Origin: Stieleria mannarensis
GTDB lineage: Bacteria > Planctomycetota > Planctomycetia > Pirellulales > Pirellulaceae
Assembly: GCF_014154935.1 (NCBI RefSeq)
Contig: NZ_JACEHH010000055.1
Span: forward strand, 1-59,881
Length of the DNA: 59,881 nt
Direction of reading: 5' to 3'
The notes under the pieces are model-generated. The model was given only the letters and a program-made list of their open reading frames with translations, had not been told where the DNA came from and searched no databases. Shown piece by piece: positions 1 through 7,657 of this stretch. Each line of letters starts with the position of its first letter. Position 1 is the stretch's first letter. The position numbers were made by a program, and so were the translations under genes.

Positions 1-1
1 A

Positions 2-1336
2 TCAACCGCCGCCCAGCAGCGCGCGGATGTAGCCGGCGAAGCCCCGCATGTCGGCCGGCAATGGATGAGTGTCCGAGGGGCCGATGATGATCGGGCCGTC
101 GATCGGGTCGGGGTGCAATCCGTGGCTGCCGCGGACCAGCGTCGGATCCAGCGGAATCACGTCCATCTTGTAGCGCATGCCGAGTTTCTTTTGCAGCAAC
201 CGCCCGGCCATCCGAACCTTGCTGGTCATGAACAACTCGCACGGGTCGTAGCCCGGCTTGCGATGGATATCCACCGTGCGGGCAAAGTCGGGCGCGAGCG
301 CGTCGTCGTTCCAGTAGTAATACGTGAACCAGGCATCGTTGTCGGCCAGCGCGATCAGTTCGCCGCTGCGTGGATGATCCAGTTCAAGTTCGCCGGGTTC
401 GAACACTCCGCCGATCCCCGGGACCGCTTCCAACTCCTTTCGCACCGCCGCGACGAACCCCGGATTGTTGACGTAGACGTGCGCCAATTGATGGTCGGCG
501 ACCGCAAACGCTTTCGATTCCCCCGGCATCAGCACTTCGCCGAACGGCCCGTTCCGCACTGACAACCAGCCGGCTTGGCGAAGGATCCGGTTGATGTGAA
601 TCGGGCGGTCGGCGGGAACCAATCCATATTCGGAAACAATCACCACCTGTGCGTTGATCTCATCGGCGGCCGTCAAAATGGTTTGCACGCACTGGTCGAC
701 CTCGGCGACACGAGCCGGGTCGTGGTCGGGGAACCGTTGGAAGTCGTAATCCAGATGCGGCAGATAGGCGAGCGTGATCTGCGGCTGCTTTTCGCGCATC
801 ACCGTCGCCGTCGCTTCGGCGATCCAGCGGCTGCACGGCAGCCCGGCGCCGGGGCCCCAGAACGTGAAAAAGGGAAACGGGCCGTGCCGCGCGGTCAAGT
901 CACACTCGGTGTGGTCCAGGACGTCAAAGACCTTGCTGCCGTCGCATCCGTAATGCGGCTTGGGCGTGCAGCTGTACCGCGCCGTCGACGACTGATTGAA
1001 CCACCAAAACATCTTTGCGGTTTCAAAGTCGTCATAGAACGCCGGCCCCTGGACCAGCGAGCGGGCTTGTTGCCAGAACCGAATCTCCTGCGTCTCGCGA
1101 TAGTACCAACCGTTGCCGACCACGCCGTGATCGCGCGGCGCCAAACCGGTCAGCATCGTCGCCTGAGACGTGCACGTGACCGCCGGCAGCGGGCTGGTCC
1201 AGGGCATGAAGTTCTTGCCGCCACCGGCGAGCGCATCTGGCGGCGGATTGCCGGCGAGCGAACGAAGGGCCGGCGCGTCGGCCAGCAGCCGAGCGGTCAA
1301 TCCGACCACGTTGATCACACAAACCCGATCCATCAT
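2..1336 (-). CDS. Alkaline-phosphatase-superfamily phosphodiesterase (nucleotide pyrophosphatase-like)
   Basis: A 444-residue protein of the type I phosphodiesterase/nucleotide pyrophosphatase branch of the alkaline phosphatase superfamily, expected to hydrolyse phosphoesters with two metal ions. Visible signatures are PAVTCTSQATMLTG (residues 51-64, Thr54 in the nucleophile position), RDHGVVGNGWYYR shortly after, the metal-ligand segment PHLDYDFQRFPDHD in the middle and ADHQLAHVY later. The first metal motif reads VCVINVVGLT, where many relatives have Asp in place of the Asn, so activity is uncertain. There is no signal peptide, which suggests a cytoplasmic enzyme. The ATG at 1336 overlaps the stop of the upstream small gene as ATGA, which supports this start and translational coupling. 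The stop lies at bases 2-4, so the gene is complete. The substrate cannot be read from the sequence. Confidence 0.85.
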   Translation of the reverse strand: MMDRVCVINVVGLTARLLADAPALRSLAGNPPPDALAGGGKNFMPWTSPLPAVTCTSQATMLTGLAPRDHGVVGNGWYYRETQEIRFWQQARSLVQGPAFYDDFETAKMFWWFNQSSTARYSCTPKPHYGCDGSKVFDVLDHTECDLTARHGPFPFFTFWGPGAGLPCSRWIAEATATVMREKQPQITLAYLPHLDYDFQRFPDHDPARVAEVDQCVQTILTAADEINAQVVIVSEYGLVPADRPIHINRILRQAGWLSVRNGPFGEVLMPGESKAFAVADHQLAHVYVNNPGFVAAVRKELEAVPGIGGVFEPGELELDHPRSGELIALADNDAWFTYYYWNDDALAPDFARTVDIHRKPGYDPCELFMTSKVRMAGRLLQKKLGMRYKMDVIPLDPTLVRGSHGLHPDPIDGPIIIGPSDTHPLPADMRGFAGYIRALLGGG

Positions 1337-1452
1337 TCCGGATCGTCATCCGGAACCGGCGGAAGGGTCAACACGCGGTACAGGCAATACGTCAACAAGG
1401 TTACCACCGAGCCGACCGAGGCCGTCATCACGATCCAACCATAAGCATTCAT
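1333..1452 (-). CDS. Small membrane protein, probable NSS-transporter small subunit (MetS-like)
   Basis: A 39-residue ORF, starting ATG at 1452 and ending TGA at 1333-1335. The translation starts MNAYGWIVMTASVGSV and continues with a single hydrophobic helix (about residues 5-26), a short basic stretch (LYRVL) and an acidic, proline-containing tail (VPDDDPE). It lies downstream of an NSS-family transporter on the same strand, where small one-helix partners such as corynebacterial MetS are known for this transporter family. The stop overlaps the ATG of the phosphodiesterase gene (ATGA), a good sign that it is translated. Homology to MetS is inferred from size, topology and position, not from a detailed alignment. 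No clear Shine-Dalgarno precedes it; the heptamer repeat ends 13 bases upstream of the start. Confidence 0.7.
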   Translation of the reverse strand: MNAYGWIVMTASVGSVVTLLTYCLYRVLTLPPVPDDDPE

Positions 1453-1465
1453 TAAATTCAAAGTC

Positions 1466-1559
1466 CAGGTTTCAGGTTTCAGGTTTCAGGTTTCAGGTTT
1501 CAGGTTTCAGGTTTCAGGTTTCAGGTTTCAGGTTTCAGGTTTCAGGTTTCAGGTTTCAG
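1466..1559. repeat. Heptanucleotide tandem repeat, unit CAGGTTT, about 13.4 copies
   Basis: Thirteen perfect head-to-tail copies of CAGGTTT plus three bases, with no interruption seen. It sits in the 3' untranslated stretch between the NSS transporter and the small downstream gene, ending 13 bases before the small gene's start. A 7-bp unit would shift any reading frame, so it is not coding. Such arrays expand and contract by slippage. Confidence 0.95.
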
Positions 1560-1604
1560 AACCGTGCGATTTTTTCTTGTCACCCATTTTCTTGTCTCTA
1601 CTTC

Positions 1605-1639
1605 CCCAGCTCCCAGCCCCCAGCCCCCAGCCCCCAGCT
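1605..1639. repeat. Second heptanucleotide tandem repeat, unit CCCAGCY, 5 copies
   Basis: Five consecutive 7-base units, three CCCAGCC flanked by CCCAGCT, run directly into the stop codon of the NSS transporter (TGA on the minus strand, plus-strand bases 1639-1641). It has the same period as the CAGGTTT array 45 bases away but unrelated sequence. Confidence 0.9.
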
Positions 1640-3261
1640 CAATTCAAATTGTCGAATCGGCCTTGCTGTCGCCAGCGGAGTCCGGCCACGTGCACCATCA
1701 CCGCCAAGAACGCGATTGTGCCTCCGATGAACAGCAGCGACATCAAGATGACTTCGTCGCCGGCGATCTTTGACAGGTATCCCTGCGTGACGGTGCCCGT
1801 TTCCGGGTCAGTTTTGTCCAACACGTTTTCCCAAGCGAACGCGATGAAGATCGCACCCAGGTAGACCGGGACGACGTACTTGAGCATGTATTGCACGGCG
1901 GTGGGTATTTTCAGGTGTGATCCATGGTTGGACTCTTCCGCCCCACGTTCGATCCCAAACACCCAGCCGTACATCACCGCCTGGACCATCGCCAGCACGA
2001 AGATCAAGAACGTGCCGACCCAGAAATCAAACGTGTCGAGCGCTTTCAGGCCCGCCGAAAAGTACATCACGAAACCGCTGCCCGAGAGCGAGATGATTCC
2101 CAGCAGCGACACCGACGCGCCACGCTGCATCCCAAAGCCTTCCTCGAAGAACGCGATCACCGGTTGCAGCATCGACAGGCTGCTGGTGATCGCCGCCAAG
2201 AACAACATAAAGAACCACAGGAACCCGAAGAATTGACCGGCGGGCATCTGCGCGAACACGTTCGGCAGCGCCGTGAACCCCAGTCCGAACGTGCCCTGCT
2301 GGCCGACCGTTGCGCCGAGAAAGATGAATGCCGCCGGCAGCGTGATCAGCCCGCCCAGGCAGACTTCGAAAAACTCATTCATGCTGCACGCGGTCAATCC
2401 GCTCAGCACCACGTCGTCCTTCTTTTTCAGGTAGCTGGCGTAGTTGACGATGACGCCGAACCCGACCGACAGGGAAAAGAAAATCTGGCCCGATGCGGCC
2501 AGCCAGGTCTTGGAATCCAACAGTGCCGAAAAATCGGGATTCCACATGAATCCCAATCCAGAGTTCACCTGATCGGCGGGCAAGGTCAACACCCGGACCA
2601 GAACACACAGGGCACACACGACCATCATCGGGATGGCATAGCGACAGAACGTCTCGATCCCTTTGGCGACACCGCGGTAGATAAAAATGAAGTTGATGAC
2701 GAAGGTGACGATGACGAAGTACAGCAACGACGACTCGCCGCGGAACGCCGCCCCGTTCTGCCCCTCGCCGCTGCCGACGAAACTGCCGAAAAACGATTTG
2801 TACGCCGCCGCGTCTTCGCCGAGCATCAGCGATCCGTTGAGGTACGAAAACGCATACGCCAGACACCAGGCCTCGATGACGACGTAGTACATGTAAATCA
2901 CCAGCGGGATCAGCAAGGCCGGAACCGCCAAATACCGCGCCTTGGCACTGCGACAGACGACGCTAAAGATGCCCGGCGAGGAATTGAATCCGTGGTGGCC
3001 GCCGTACCGCCCCATCGTCCATTCGGCCCAGCACAACGGGATGCCCAGCACCAGCAGCGAGATGAAGTACGGTAACAAGAACGCCCCGCCACCGTTCTGG
3101 GCCGCTTGACCGGGGAACCTCAGAAAATTCCCCAGGCCGACCGCGGAACCGGCGACCGCCAAGATCACGCCGATTCGAGTCCCCCACTGTTCGTTGCTGC
3201 CGTGGTGCTGTTCGTTGCTGCCGTGATTTGATGCCGGTTGATTTTCGGATGAATTTTCCAC
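1639..3261 (-). CDS. Sodium-dependent transporter, NSS/SNF family
   Basis: A 540-residue polytopic inner-membrane protein of the neurotransmitter:sodium symporter family, which couples Na+ entry to uptake of an amino acid or related compound. The first helix region has the family signature [20 protein letters not shown] followed by [18 protein letters not shown], and [13 protein letters not shown] and [10 protein letters not shown] match the sixth and eighth helix regions that line the sodium sites. About 11-12 hydrophobic helices are visible. The N-terminus is hydrophilic and carries a duplicated HGSNEQ hexapeptide encoded by an 18-base direct repeat. The assigned start is GTG at 3261 with a GGAAAG-type element shortly upstream. 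The gene is followed by two heptamer repeats, a small putative partner subunit and a phosphodiesterase. The substrate is not predictable. Confidence 0.93.
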   Translation of the reverse strand: MENSSENQPASNHGSNEQHHGSNEQWGTRIGVILAVAGSAVGLGNFLRFPGQAAQNGGGAFLLPYFISLLVLGIPLCWAEWTMGRYGGHHGFNSSPGIFSVVCRSAKARYLAVPALLIPLVIYMYYVVIEAWCLAYAFSYLNGSLMLGEDAAAYKSFFGSFVGSGEGQNGAAFRGESSLLYFVIVTFVINFIFIYRGVAKGIETFCRYAIPMMVVCALCVLVRVLTLPADQVNSGLGFMWNPDFSALLDSKTWLAASGQIFFSLSVGFGVIVNYASYLKKKDDVVLSGLTACSMNEFFEVCLGGLITLPAAFIFLGATVGQQGTFGLGFTALPNVFAQMPAGQFFGFLWFFMLFLAAITSSLSMLQPVIAFFEEGFGMQRGASVSLLGIISLSGSGFVMYFSAGLKALDTFDFWVGTFLIFVLAMVQAVMYGWVFGIERGAEESNHGSHLKIPTAVQYMLKYVVPVYLGAIFIAFAWENVLDKTDPETGTVTQGYLSKIAGDEVILMSLLFIGGTIAFLAVMVHVAGLRWRQQGRFDNLN

Positions 3262-3467
3262 GTCTTTCCAGTCTTTGGATCGGGACAGGCGGACAGGCGA
3301 GCGGTCAGTTTACCCGGCAATGTCAATTTTTGGCGACGGCAGCCGAGAATTCTGGCGCAAGGGAACGTTGCCGGCCCTGAAATTCGTGGACGAAAACCCG
3401 CGGACGAAAATCTGCGAAAACTTTTGTTCGCCCGGTCCGTCAACCGTCGCCCCTTGATGCGGACGAC

Positions 3468-3511
3468 CATTGGCTGTCAGTCATTGGCTGTCAGTCATTG
3501 GCCGCCAATGG
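3468..3511. repeat. 14-bp direct repeat (2.5 copies) ending in a short palindrome; rest of 3262-3699 holds no gene
   Basis: The unit CATTGGCTGTCAGT occurs at 3468-3481 and 3482-3495, and a third partial copy starts at 3496 and merges into the palindrome CATTGGCCGCCAATG. The surrounding 438 bases between the transporter start and the tRNA show no convincing coding region; ORFs here lack family features and overlap the tRNA or the transporter. A function as a regulatory site is possible but not shown. Confidence 0.7.
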
Positions 3512-3699
3512 AGAGCCACCGATGGAGGTCCGGTGCGACAGACGATGATTCAGCCGCCGCCGCAGGGGGCCGCGAATGGGGCGATGGCCGGGACGGGCGG
3601 CACCGCGTGTGGCAATTGCTGCGGCGAGACGCGTCCGGCTGGGCCGAGGCCGCGAAGTCGAGGCTGCAAAGTCGAGGCTGCGGACGCGTCCAAGAGAAG

Positions 3700-3772
3700 T
3701 GGTCAGGGCCGGGCTCGAACCGGCGACACCGGCCTTTTCAGGGCCGTGCTCTACCAACTGAGCTACCTGACC
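3700..3772 (-). tRNA. tRNA-Phe (anticodon GAA)
   Basis: Read on the minus strand, the 73-nt sequence folds as a cloverleaf: acceptor GGTCAGG/CCTGACC with discriminator A, D-arm AGCTCAGTTGGTAGAGC, anticodon stem GGCC/GGCC around loop CTGAAAA (anticodon GAA), and T-arm with GGTTCGAGCC. CCA is not encoded; the next three bases are CTT, so it must be added post-transcriptionally. It stands alone. Confidence 0.97.
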
Positions 3773-4101
3773 AGCTGGAAGATTCATTCGATCTGTGGGG
3801 ATCCTAGGCTATGATGCCATGGTTCGTCAATTGGTTCACCTTCGATAGAGACATCTTTGATTTCGGCAGCGACGTTTGGCAGATGCTTGCGACACCGTAT
3901 GATAGCTCGAATTATCTTCCCAAACGGCGGTTTCGTCACCTCGGTGATCCCTTCGCCAACTTTTCAGACCAATTATCTGCCTGCACTCGCGGCCGATGGG
4001 TTTTCCGATCACACTAAACGGTCGTCAGCCCAGCGAACGTTTCGGGTCGAAACACGAATCAAGGATTCCGGCCACGCCGGCATGGGCGGAGGTATCTAAA
4101 G
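3773..4101. other. Intergenic region upstream of the exbB/exbD cluster
   Basis: About 330 bases without a supportable gene. Short plus-strand ORFs at 3811-4017 and 3857-4099 show no recognisable protein features and irregular composition. It should contain the promoter of the following cluster, but I could not identify convincing -35/-10 elements. The bases before ATG 4102 (GGCGGAGG) give a plausible ribosome-binding site. Confidence 0.5.
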
Positions 4102-5028
4102 ATGTCATCGATCATTGATCAAGAAAAAAGAACGGATCAACTGGAAGCGGCGCGGCAGGAACGCGAACACGAACGCGAAAAACTGAAACTCAGCCGCTTC
4201 GACTCGGTGACGTCGCTGTTCCTGGCGCTGATCCTGTTTCTGGGCGCCTTTGTGTTCATGATGTTCGTCGTCTGGCTGCTCAGCGGTGAGCCTAAACCGA
4301 TCGCGCTTGCACCGATCATCGAAAACCCTCCGGGCCGGGGAGAGAACCCCGAGGGATTTGAACGCGATTTCGAGCCTCCGGGGGCCGAAGAGGTCGAGGA
4401 CCTGATGGAACCGACCCTGGCCGACACGATCGAAGCGGTCACCGACGCGGTCAGCAGCGTGGCCGCCTCGCTGACGACCGCCGACACCAACGCCACCGCC
4501 TCGACCCAAGGCACCGGCCAGGGCGACAGTCGGCCGCCGGGCCCCATGGGCGAGGGGGATGACATCATCGGTCGCTGGGAACGCTGGGAGTTGACGTTCA
4601 ACGCCAAAGGCAAAAAGGACTACGCCAAACAGCTGGATTTCTACAACATCGAATTGGCCGCGTTCGGCGGCGGCGGCCCCAACGTGATCGAAATGGCCAA
4701 CAATCTGTCCGGGTCGCCGACCAAACGCGTCAACACCCAACCCAAGACGGAAGAACGACTGTACTTTTCCTGGAAACTGTCCAACCCCCTGCTGCAATTC
4801 GACCGTCAGCTGCTCACCGAGGCCGGGATTCGAATCGACGGCCGAAATGTGATCCGGTTTGTCCCCAAAGATCTTGAAAACCGGCTCGCCAACATGGAAA
4901 AGGAATACGCCGAAGGCAAGGGGAAGAAATTTCCGCATTCGATCGCCAAAACCGTGTTCGAAAGCACCGCCAACGGCAGCGGATACACCTTCAGCATCGT
5001 CAGCCAGCGCTATCGGAACGGCTACTAG
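4102..5028 (+). CDS. Single-pass membrane protein in TonB-like position, function unknown
   Basis: A 308-residue protein heading the ExbB/ExbD cluster. Residues 1-33 are highly charged and helical (KLEAARQEREHEREK type, likely coiled coil), residues about 37-62 form one transmembrane helix, and residues 65-165 are a Pro/Glu/Asp/Ala-rich, low-complexity linker. The remaining 140 residues look folded, with WELTFNAKGKKDY and the C-terminal GSGYTFSIVSQRYRNGY. This topology (N-in, one helix, acidic/proline spacer, C-terminal extracytoplasmic domain) is that of TonB/TolA-type energy transducers, and its place immediately upstream of ExbB fits that role. No TonB C-terminal motif is recognisable, so the assignment is by architecture and context only. 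It is 63 bases upstream of exbB and likely co-transcribed. Confidence 0.7.
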   Translation: MSSIIDQEKRTDQLEAARQEREHEREKLKLSRFDSVTSLFLALILFLGAFVFMMFVVWLLSGEPKPIALAPIIENPPGRGENPEGFERDFEPPGAEEVEDLMEPTLADTIEAVTDAVSSVAASLTTADTNATASTQGTGQGDSRPPGPMGEGDDIIGRWERWELTFNAKGKKDYAKQLDFYNIELAAFGGGGPNVIEMANNLSGSPTKRVNTQPKTEERLYFSWKLSNPLLQFDRQLLTEAGIRIDGRNVIRFVPKDLENRLANMEKEYAEGKGKKFPHSIAKTVFESTANGSGYTFSIVSQRYRNGY

Positions 5029-5091
5029 GTACCAGCGCTCGCGCTTTTCAACCCAACACCCTCAACTTATCCATCAACGGGAAAGACACGA

Positions 5092-5748
5092 ATGTCAATG
5101 CTCCTTGCGTACTCGCTTTTCAACATGATCGCCGATGCGACCTATCTGGCACTCGCGGCGGTGGCACTTTGGGGGTTGTACTGCATCGTCGTCGTCTGGA
5201 ATCGCGTCGGGCAAAAACGGTTCAAGTCCGAAGACGAACAGGACCAGTTCTTGGATGACATCGAACAGATGATCCAGTCCGGTGATTTCGAAGGCACGAT
5301 CGACTACTGCGACGGCGACGCGCGGGCACTGCCCCAGATCATCGAACTGACCGTCAGCCACCGCAACCTGGGCTACAACCGGGCCCGCAAGTTCATGATG
5401 GATCGCTTCCAACGCGACGTGATGAGCGACTTGGATTACCGGCTCAGCTGGGTCAGTACCGTCATCAAGGCCGCCCCGATGATCGGGTTGTTCGGCACCG
5501 TCTTCGGAATGATGGGGGCGTTCCAAACCCTGGCCACCGCCGAATCGGTCGAACCGAGCAAGCTGGCCGGTGACATCCGCGTCGCCCTGGTCACCACCGC
5601 CAGCGGGCTGGCGATCGCCATTCCGCTGATGATCTTGGTCGCCAACGTCAACATCAAGATTGCCAAAATGGAAGATCTGGTCGGCTCGGGGCTCAGCCGA
5701 TTCATGGACGCCTTCAAAGCCGGGCTCGCCCGCAGCGGGGGACGCTAA
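5092..5748 (+). CDS. exbB: MotA/TolQ/ExbB proton channel family protein
   Basis: A 218-residue inner-membrane protein of the ExbB/TolQ family, which with ExbD/TolR forms a proton-driven stator complex. Three transmembrane segments are visible, at about residues 12-36, 121-146 and 163-186. The second contains the family signature APMIGLFGTVFGMMGAFQ and the third LVTTASGLAIAIPLMILVANV. A cytoplasmic helical loop lies between helices 1 and 2, the usual arrangement for the family. A second ATG two codons downstream (5098) is possible. It is followed after 6 bases by the first of three exbD genes. The exact complex (Exb, Tol or a planctomycete-specific one) cannot be decided. Confidence 0.92.
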   Translation: MSMLLAYSLFNMIADATYLALAAVALWGLYCIVVVWNRVGQKRFKSEDEQDQFLDDIEQMIQSGDFEGTIDYCDGDARALPQIIELTVSHRNLGYNRARKFMMDRFQRDVMSDLDYRLSWVSTVIKAAPMIGLFGTVFGMMGAFQTLATAESVEPSKLAGDIRVALVTTASGLAIAIPLMILVANVNIKIAKMEDLVGSGLSRFMDAFKAGLARSGGR

Positions 5749-5754
5749 TTCATC

Positions 5755-6243
5755 ATGAGCAGCGTGATCGAAGACGACGTTCTGGAGGAAGAAGATGATT
5801 TCCAAATGCCTCGCAGCAAGCGAGACGATGACGAAATGGATATCACCCCCATGATCGACATCACCTTTCTGTTGCTGATCTTTTTCGTCGTCTGCTCCAA
5901 AATGGATCCGACCCAAATGGGAAAGATCCCCGAGGCACAAAACGGAATCGCCGTCAGCGCTAAAGAATCCGCGGTCGTCTTCATCGAGCCGGCCGGCAAA
6001 GACAAAGTCGTTCTGAAACGAATCGACGGCACCGAATTCAGCACCGATGAGGAAACGCAAACCACCGAGCTGATCGAATACATCACCGAGGAACTGAAAA
6101 CGACCCGCGGGGAAGAAAAAAACCACGTGATGATCATGGGCGACGGAGAAATCGCGGTCGGCGAAGTCACCCGGGTGCAGAAAATCATCGGCGATGCGTT
6201 CGAGGATATCAATTCCACCTACATCGCGGTCAAAGAGTTATGA
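5755..6243 (+). CDS. exbD: ExbD/TolR family biopolymer transport protein (first of three)
   Basis: A 162-residue protein with a short acidic N-terminus, a single transmembrane helix (about 33-50) and a periplasmic domain. The helix starts with MDITPMIDITFLLLIFFVV, where Asp35 corresponds to the proton-conducting aspartate of ExbD/TolR. The C-terminal half has the beta/alpha pattern of the family, ending with a segment in which conductance partners usually dimerise. The gene starts 6 bases after exbB and its TGA overlaps the ATG of the next exbD (ATGA), indicating translational coupling. Confidence 0.9.
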   Translation: MSSVIEDDVLEEEDDFQMPRSKRDDDEMDITPMIDITFLLLIFFVVCSKMDPTQMGKIPEAQNGIAVSAKESAVVFIEPAGKDKVVLKRIDGTEFSTDEETQTTELIEYITEELKTTRGEEKNHVMIMGDGEIAVGEVTRVQKIIGDAFEDINSTYIAVKEL

Positions 6244-6665
6244 CGCGCCGCAAAGAACAAGAACTCGACCTGACGCCGATGATCGACGTCACTTTTTTAG
6301 TCCTGATCTTTTTCATGGTCACCGCGTCTTTTTCATTGCAGCGTGCGATCGAAACGCCGAATCCCCAGAGCGATCAAGCCAGCGGCGACCTCGTTGCCGA
6401 GCAACGTGATCCGATCCGATTGCAGGTCGACCGCCACGGCTGTTTTTTGTTGATGACAACCGACGGCCAAACGGAAATTGTCGGCAAGCAGGAATTGGTG
6501 ACCCAACTGGCCGCGGCCAAGGGGGGGAAATCCGAACCGATGGGATTGTGGATCGAAATCGAATCCGCCGCCCGTTTGCAGGCCTTGGTCGATGCGGTGG
6601 ATGCGGCGACGATCGCCGGATTTGACCGCTACCAACTGACTGAAACCGATTCCGAATACATTTAG
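6240..6665 (+). CDS. exbD: ExbD/TolR family protein (second of three)
   Basis: A 141-residue paralogue of the preceding ExbD. Its N-terminus MTRRKEQELDLTPMIDVTFL leads directly into the transmembrane helix, with Asp16 as the expected proton-carrying residue. The periplasmic domain contains the typical alternating segments (LWIEIESAARLQALVDAVDA) and ends with GFDRYQLTE. It overlaps the upstream exbD by four bases and lies 29 bases before the third copy. The sequence differs enough from its neighbours to suggest specialised or hetero-oligomeric roles rather than a fresh duplication. Confidence 0.88.
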   Translation: MTRRKEQELDLTPMIDVTFLVLIFFMVTASFSLQRAIETPNPQSDQASGDLVAEQRDPIRLQVDRHGCFLLMTTDGQTEIVGKQELVTQLAAAKGGKSEPMGLWIEIESAARLQALVDAVDAATIAGFDRYQLTETDSEYI

Positions 6666-6694
6666 ACACACCACTCTTCCGCTTTTCCTAACGC

Positions 6695-7492
6695 ATGTCG
6701 ATCCCAGTTACCTGTCCCCAGTGTGGCGCGAGCAACAAGGTCAACGATTCGTTGGCCGGTCGTCGTGTCCGCTGCCCCCAGTGCGACACCGCGGTGCATG
6801 TCCCCGAGTGGGACGAGAGCGCGGCTCCGCCGCCGCTGCCCAGCGACGTGCCGGTCGAATCCGCGGCTGCGGACACCGAGACGGCCAATGCCCCCACGGC
6901 CGAACCCGCCGCGGCGGCCCCCGTCGCAGGTCCGCCGGCTGGCACTGCCCCGCCGGCTGGCACTGCCCCGCCGGCTGGCACTGCCCCGCCGGCGTTTCCC
7001 AGCAGTCCTCCGCCATCCGGTGCCGTGCCCGAGGACGACGATGATGACGAGCCGATTTTCCAAAAATCGAAACGCGAGGAAGAAGAGCTCGACATGACGC
7101 CGATGGTCGACGTCACCTTCCTGCTGTTGATCTTCTTCATGGTCACTGCGGCGTTCAGCCTGCAAAAATCGATCGAAATGCCGCGGCAACAAACCGATGC
7201 CCCGAGCACGACCGTCGTCGAGGAGGAAGAGGAAGACCTGGAAATGGTCGAGGTCCAAGTCGACGAATTCGGGGCCTTCCTGGTCCTGGCGACCGATTGG
7301 CAAGAAGAAACACCCGGCAAGCAAAACCTGATCACCACCCTTAAACGTGCCAACGAATCCGGCAACCCGGCGCGACTGGTGATCAAAGTCCACGAGCTCT
7401 GCAAGCTGCAATACTTGGTCGACGCGATGGACGCCGGAACCATCGCCGGGTTCACCGAAACACAGGTCACGCAGGTCGAGGAGTTTGACTAG
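6695..7492 (+). CDS. exbD: Zinc-ribbon/ExbD fusion protein (third ExbD)
   Basis: A 265-residue protein with an unusual N-terminal extension. Residues 7-30 hold a CPQC...CPQC zinc-ribbon (Cys7, Cys10, Cys27, Cys30; MJ0042 finger type). Residues 40-115 are a Pro/Ala-rich linker with three tandem PPAGTA units encoded by an 18-base repeat. An acidic stretch (EDDDDDE) follows, and then an ExbD/TolR domain beginning LDMTPMVDVTFLLLIFFMV (helix about 138-155, Asp139 as proton site). The periplasmic part resembles the second ExbD (KLQYLVDAMDAGTIAGF). The zinc ribbon would sit in the cytoplasm and may sense or bind a partner; its role is not known to me. Confidence 0.88.
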   Translation: MSIPVTCPQCGASNKVNDSLAGRRVRCPQCDTAVHVPEWDESAAPPPLPSDVPVESAAADTETANAPTAEPAAAAPVAGPPAGTAPPAGTAPPAGTAPPAFPSSPPPSGAVPEDDDDDEPIFQKSKREEEELDMTPMVDVTFLLLIFFMVTAAFSLQKSIEMPRQQTDAPSTTVVEEEEEDLEMVEVQVDEFGAFLVLATDWQEETPGKQNLITTLKRANESGNPARLVIKVHELCKLQYLVDAMDAGTIAGFTETQVTQVEEFD

Positions 7493-7657
7493 CCCCGACC
7501 CGATCGAGACGGCAAAGAACCGACACCCGACAACACGACGCCTGGCGCGTTCCGCACTTGATCCCCTGCCGAATTTCTTGACGCGTTGCGTGACGCTCGG
7601 CGGCGGCACCGCGGGACGATCAAAAAATCACTTCTCACCACCACTTTCTTGAACACG

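Noticed and set aside
1466..1559. CRISPR array or coding repeat
   Set aside because: The unit is 7 bases without spacers, so it is a simple tandem repeat and frame-breaking.
3491..3787. Minus-strand ORF of 98 codons and plus-strand ORFs across 3424-3814
   Set aside because: They overlap the tRNA-Phe gene and adjacent non-coding repeats and lack any protein feature.
5095..6126. 343-codon minus-strand ORF opposite exbB/exbD
   Set aside because: Shadow ORF; the plus strand carries standard ExbB and ExbD motifs.
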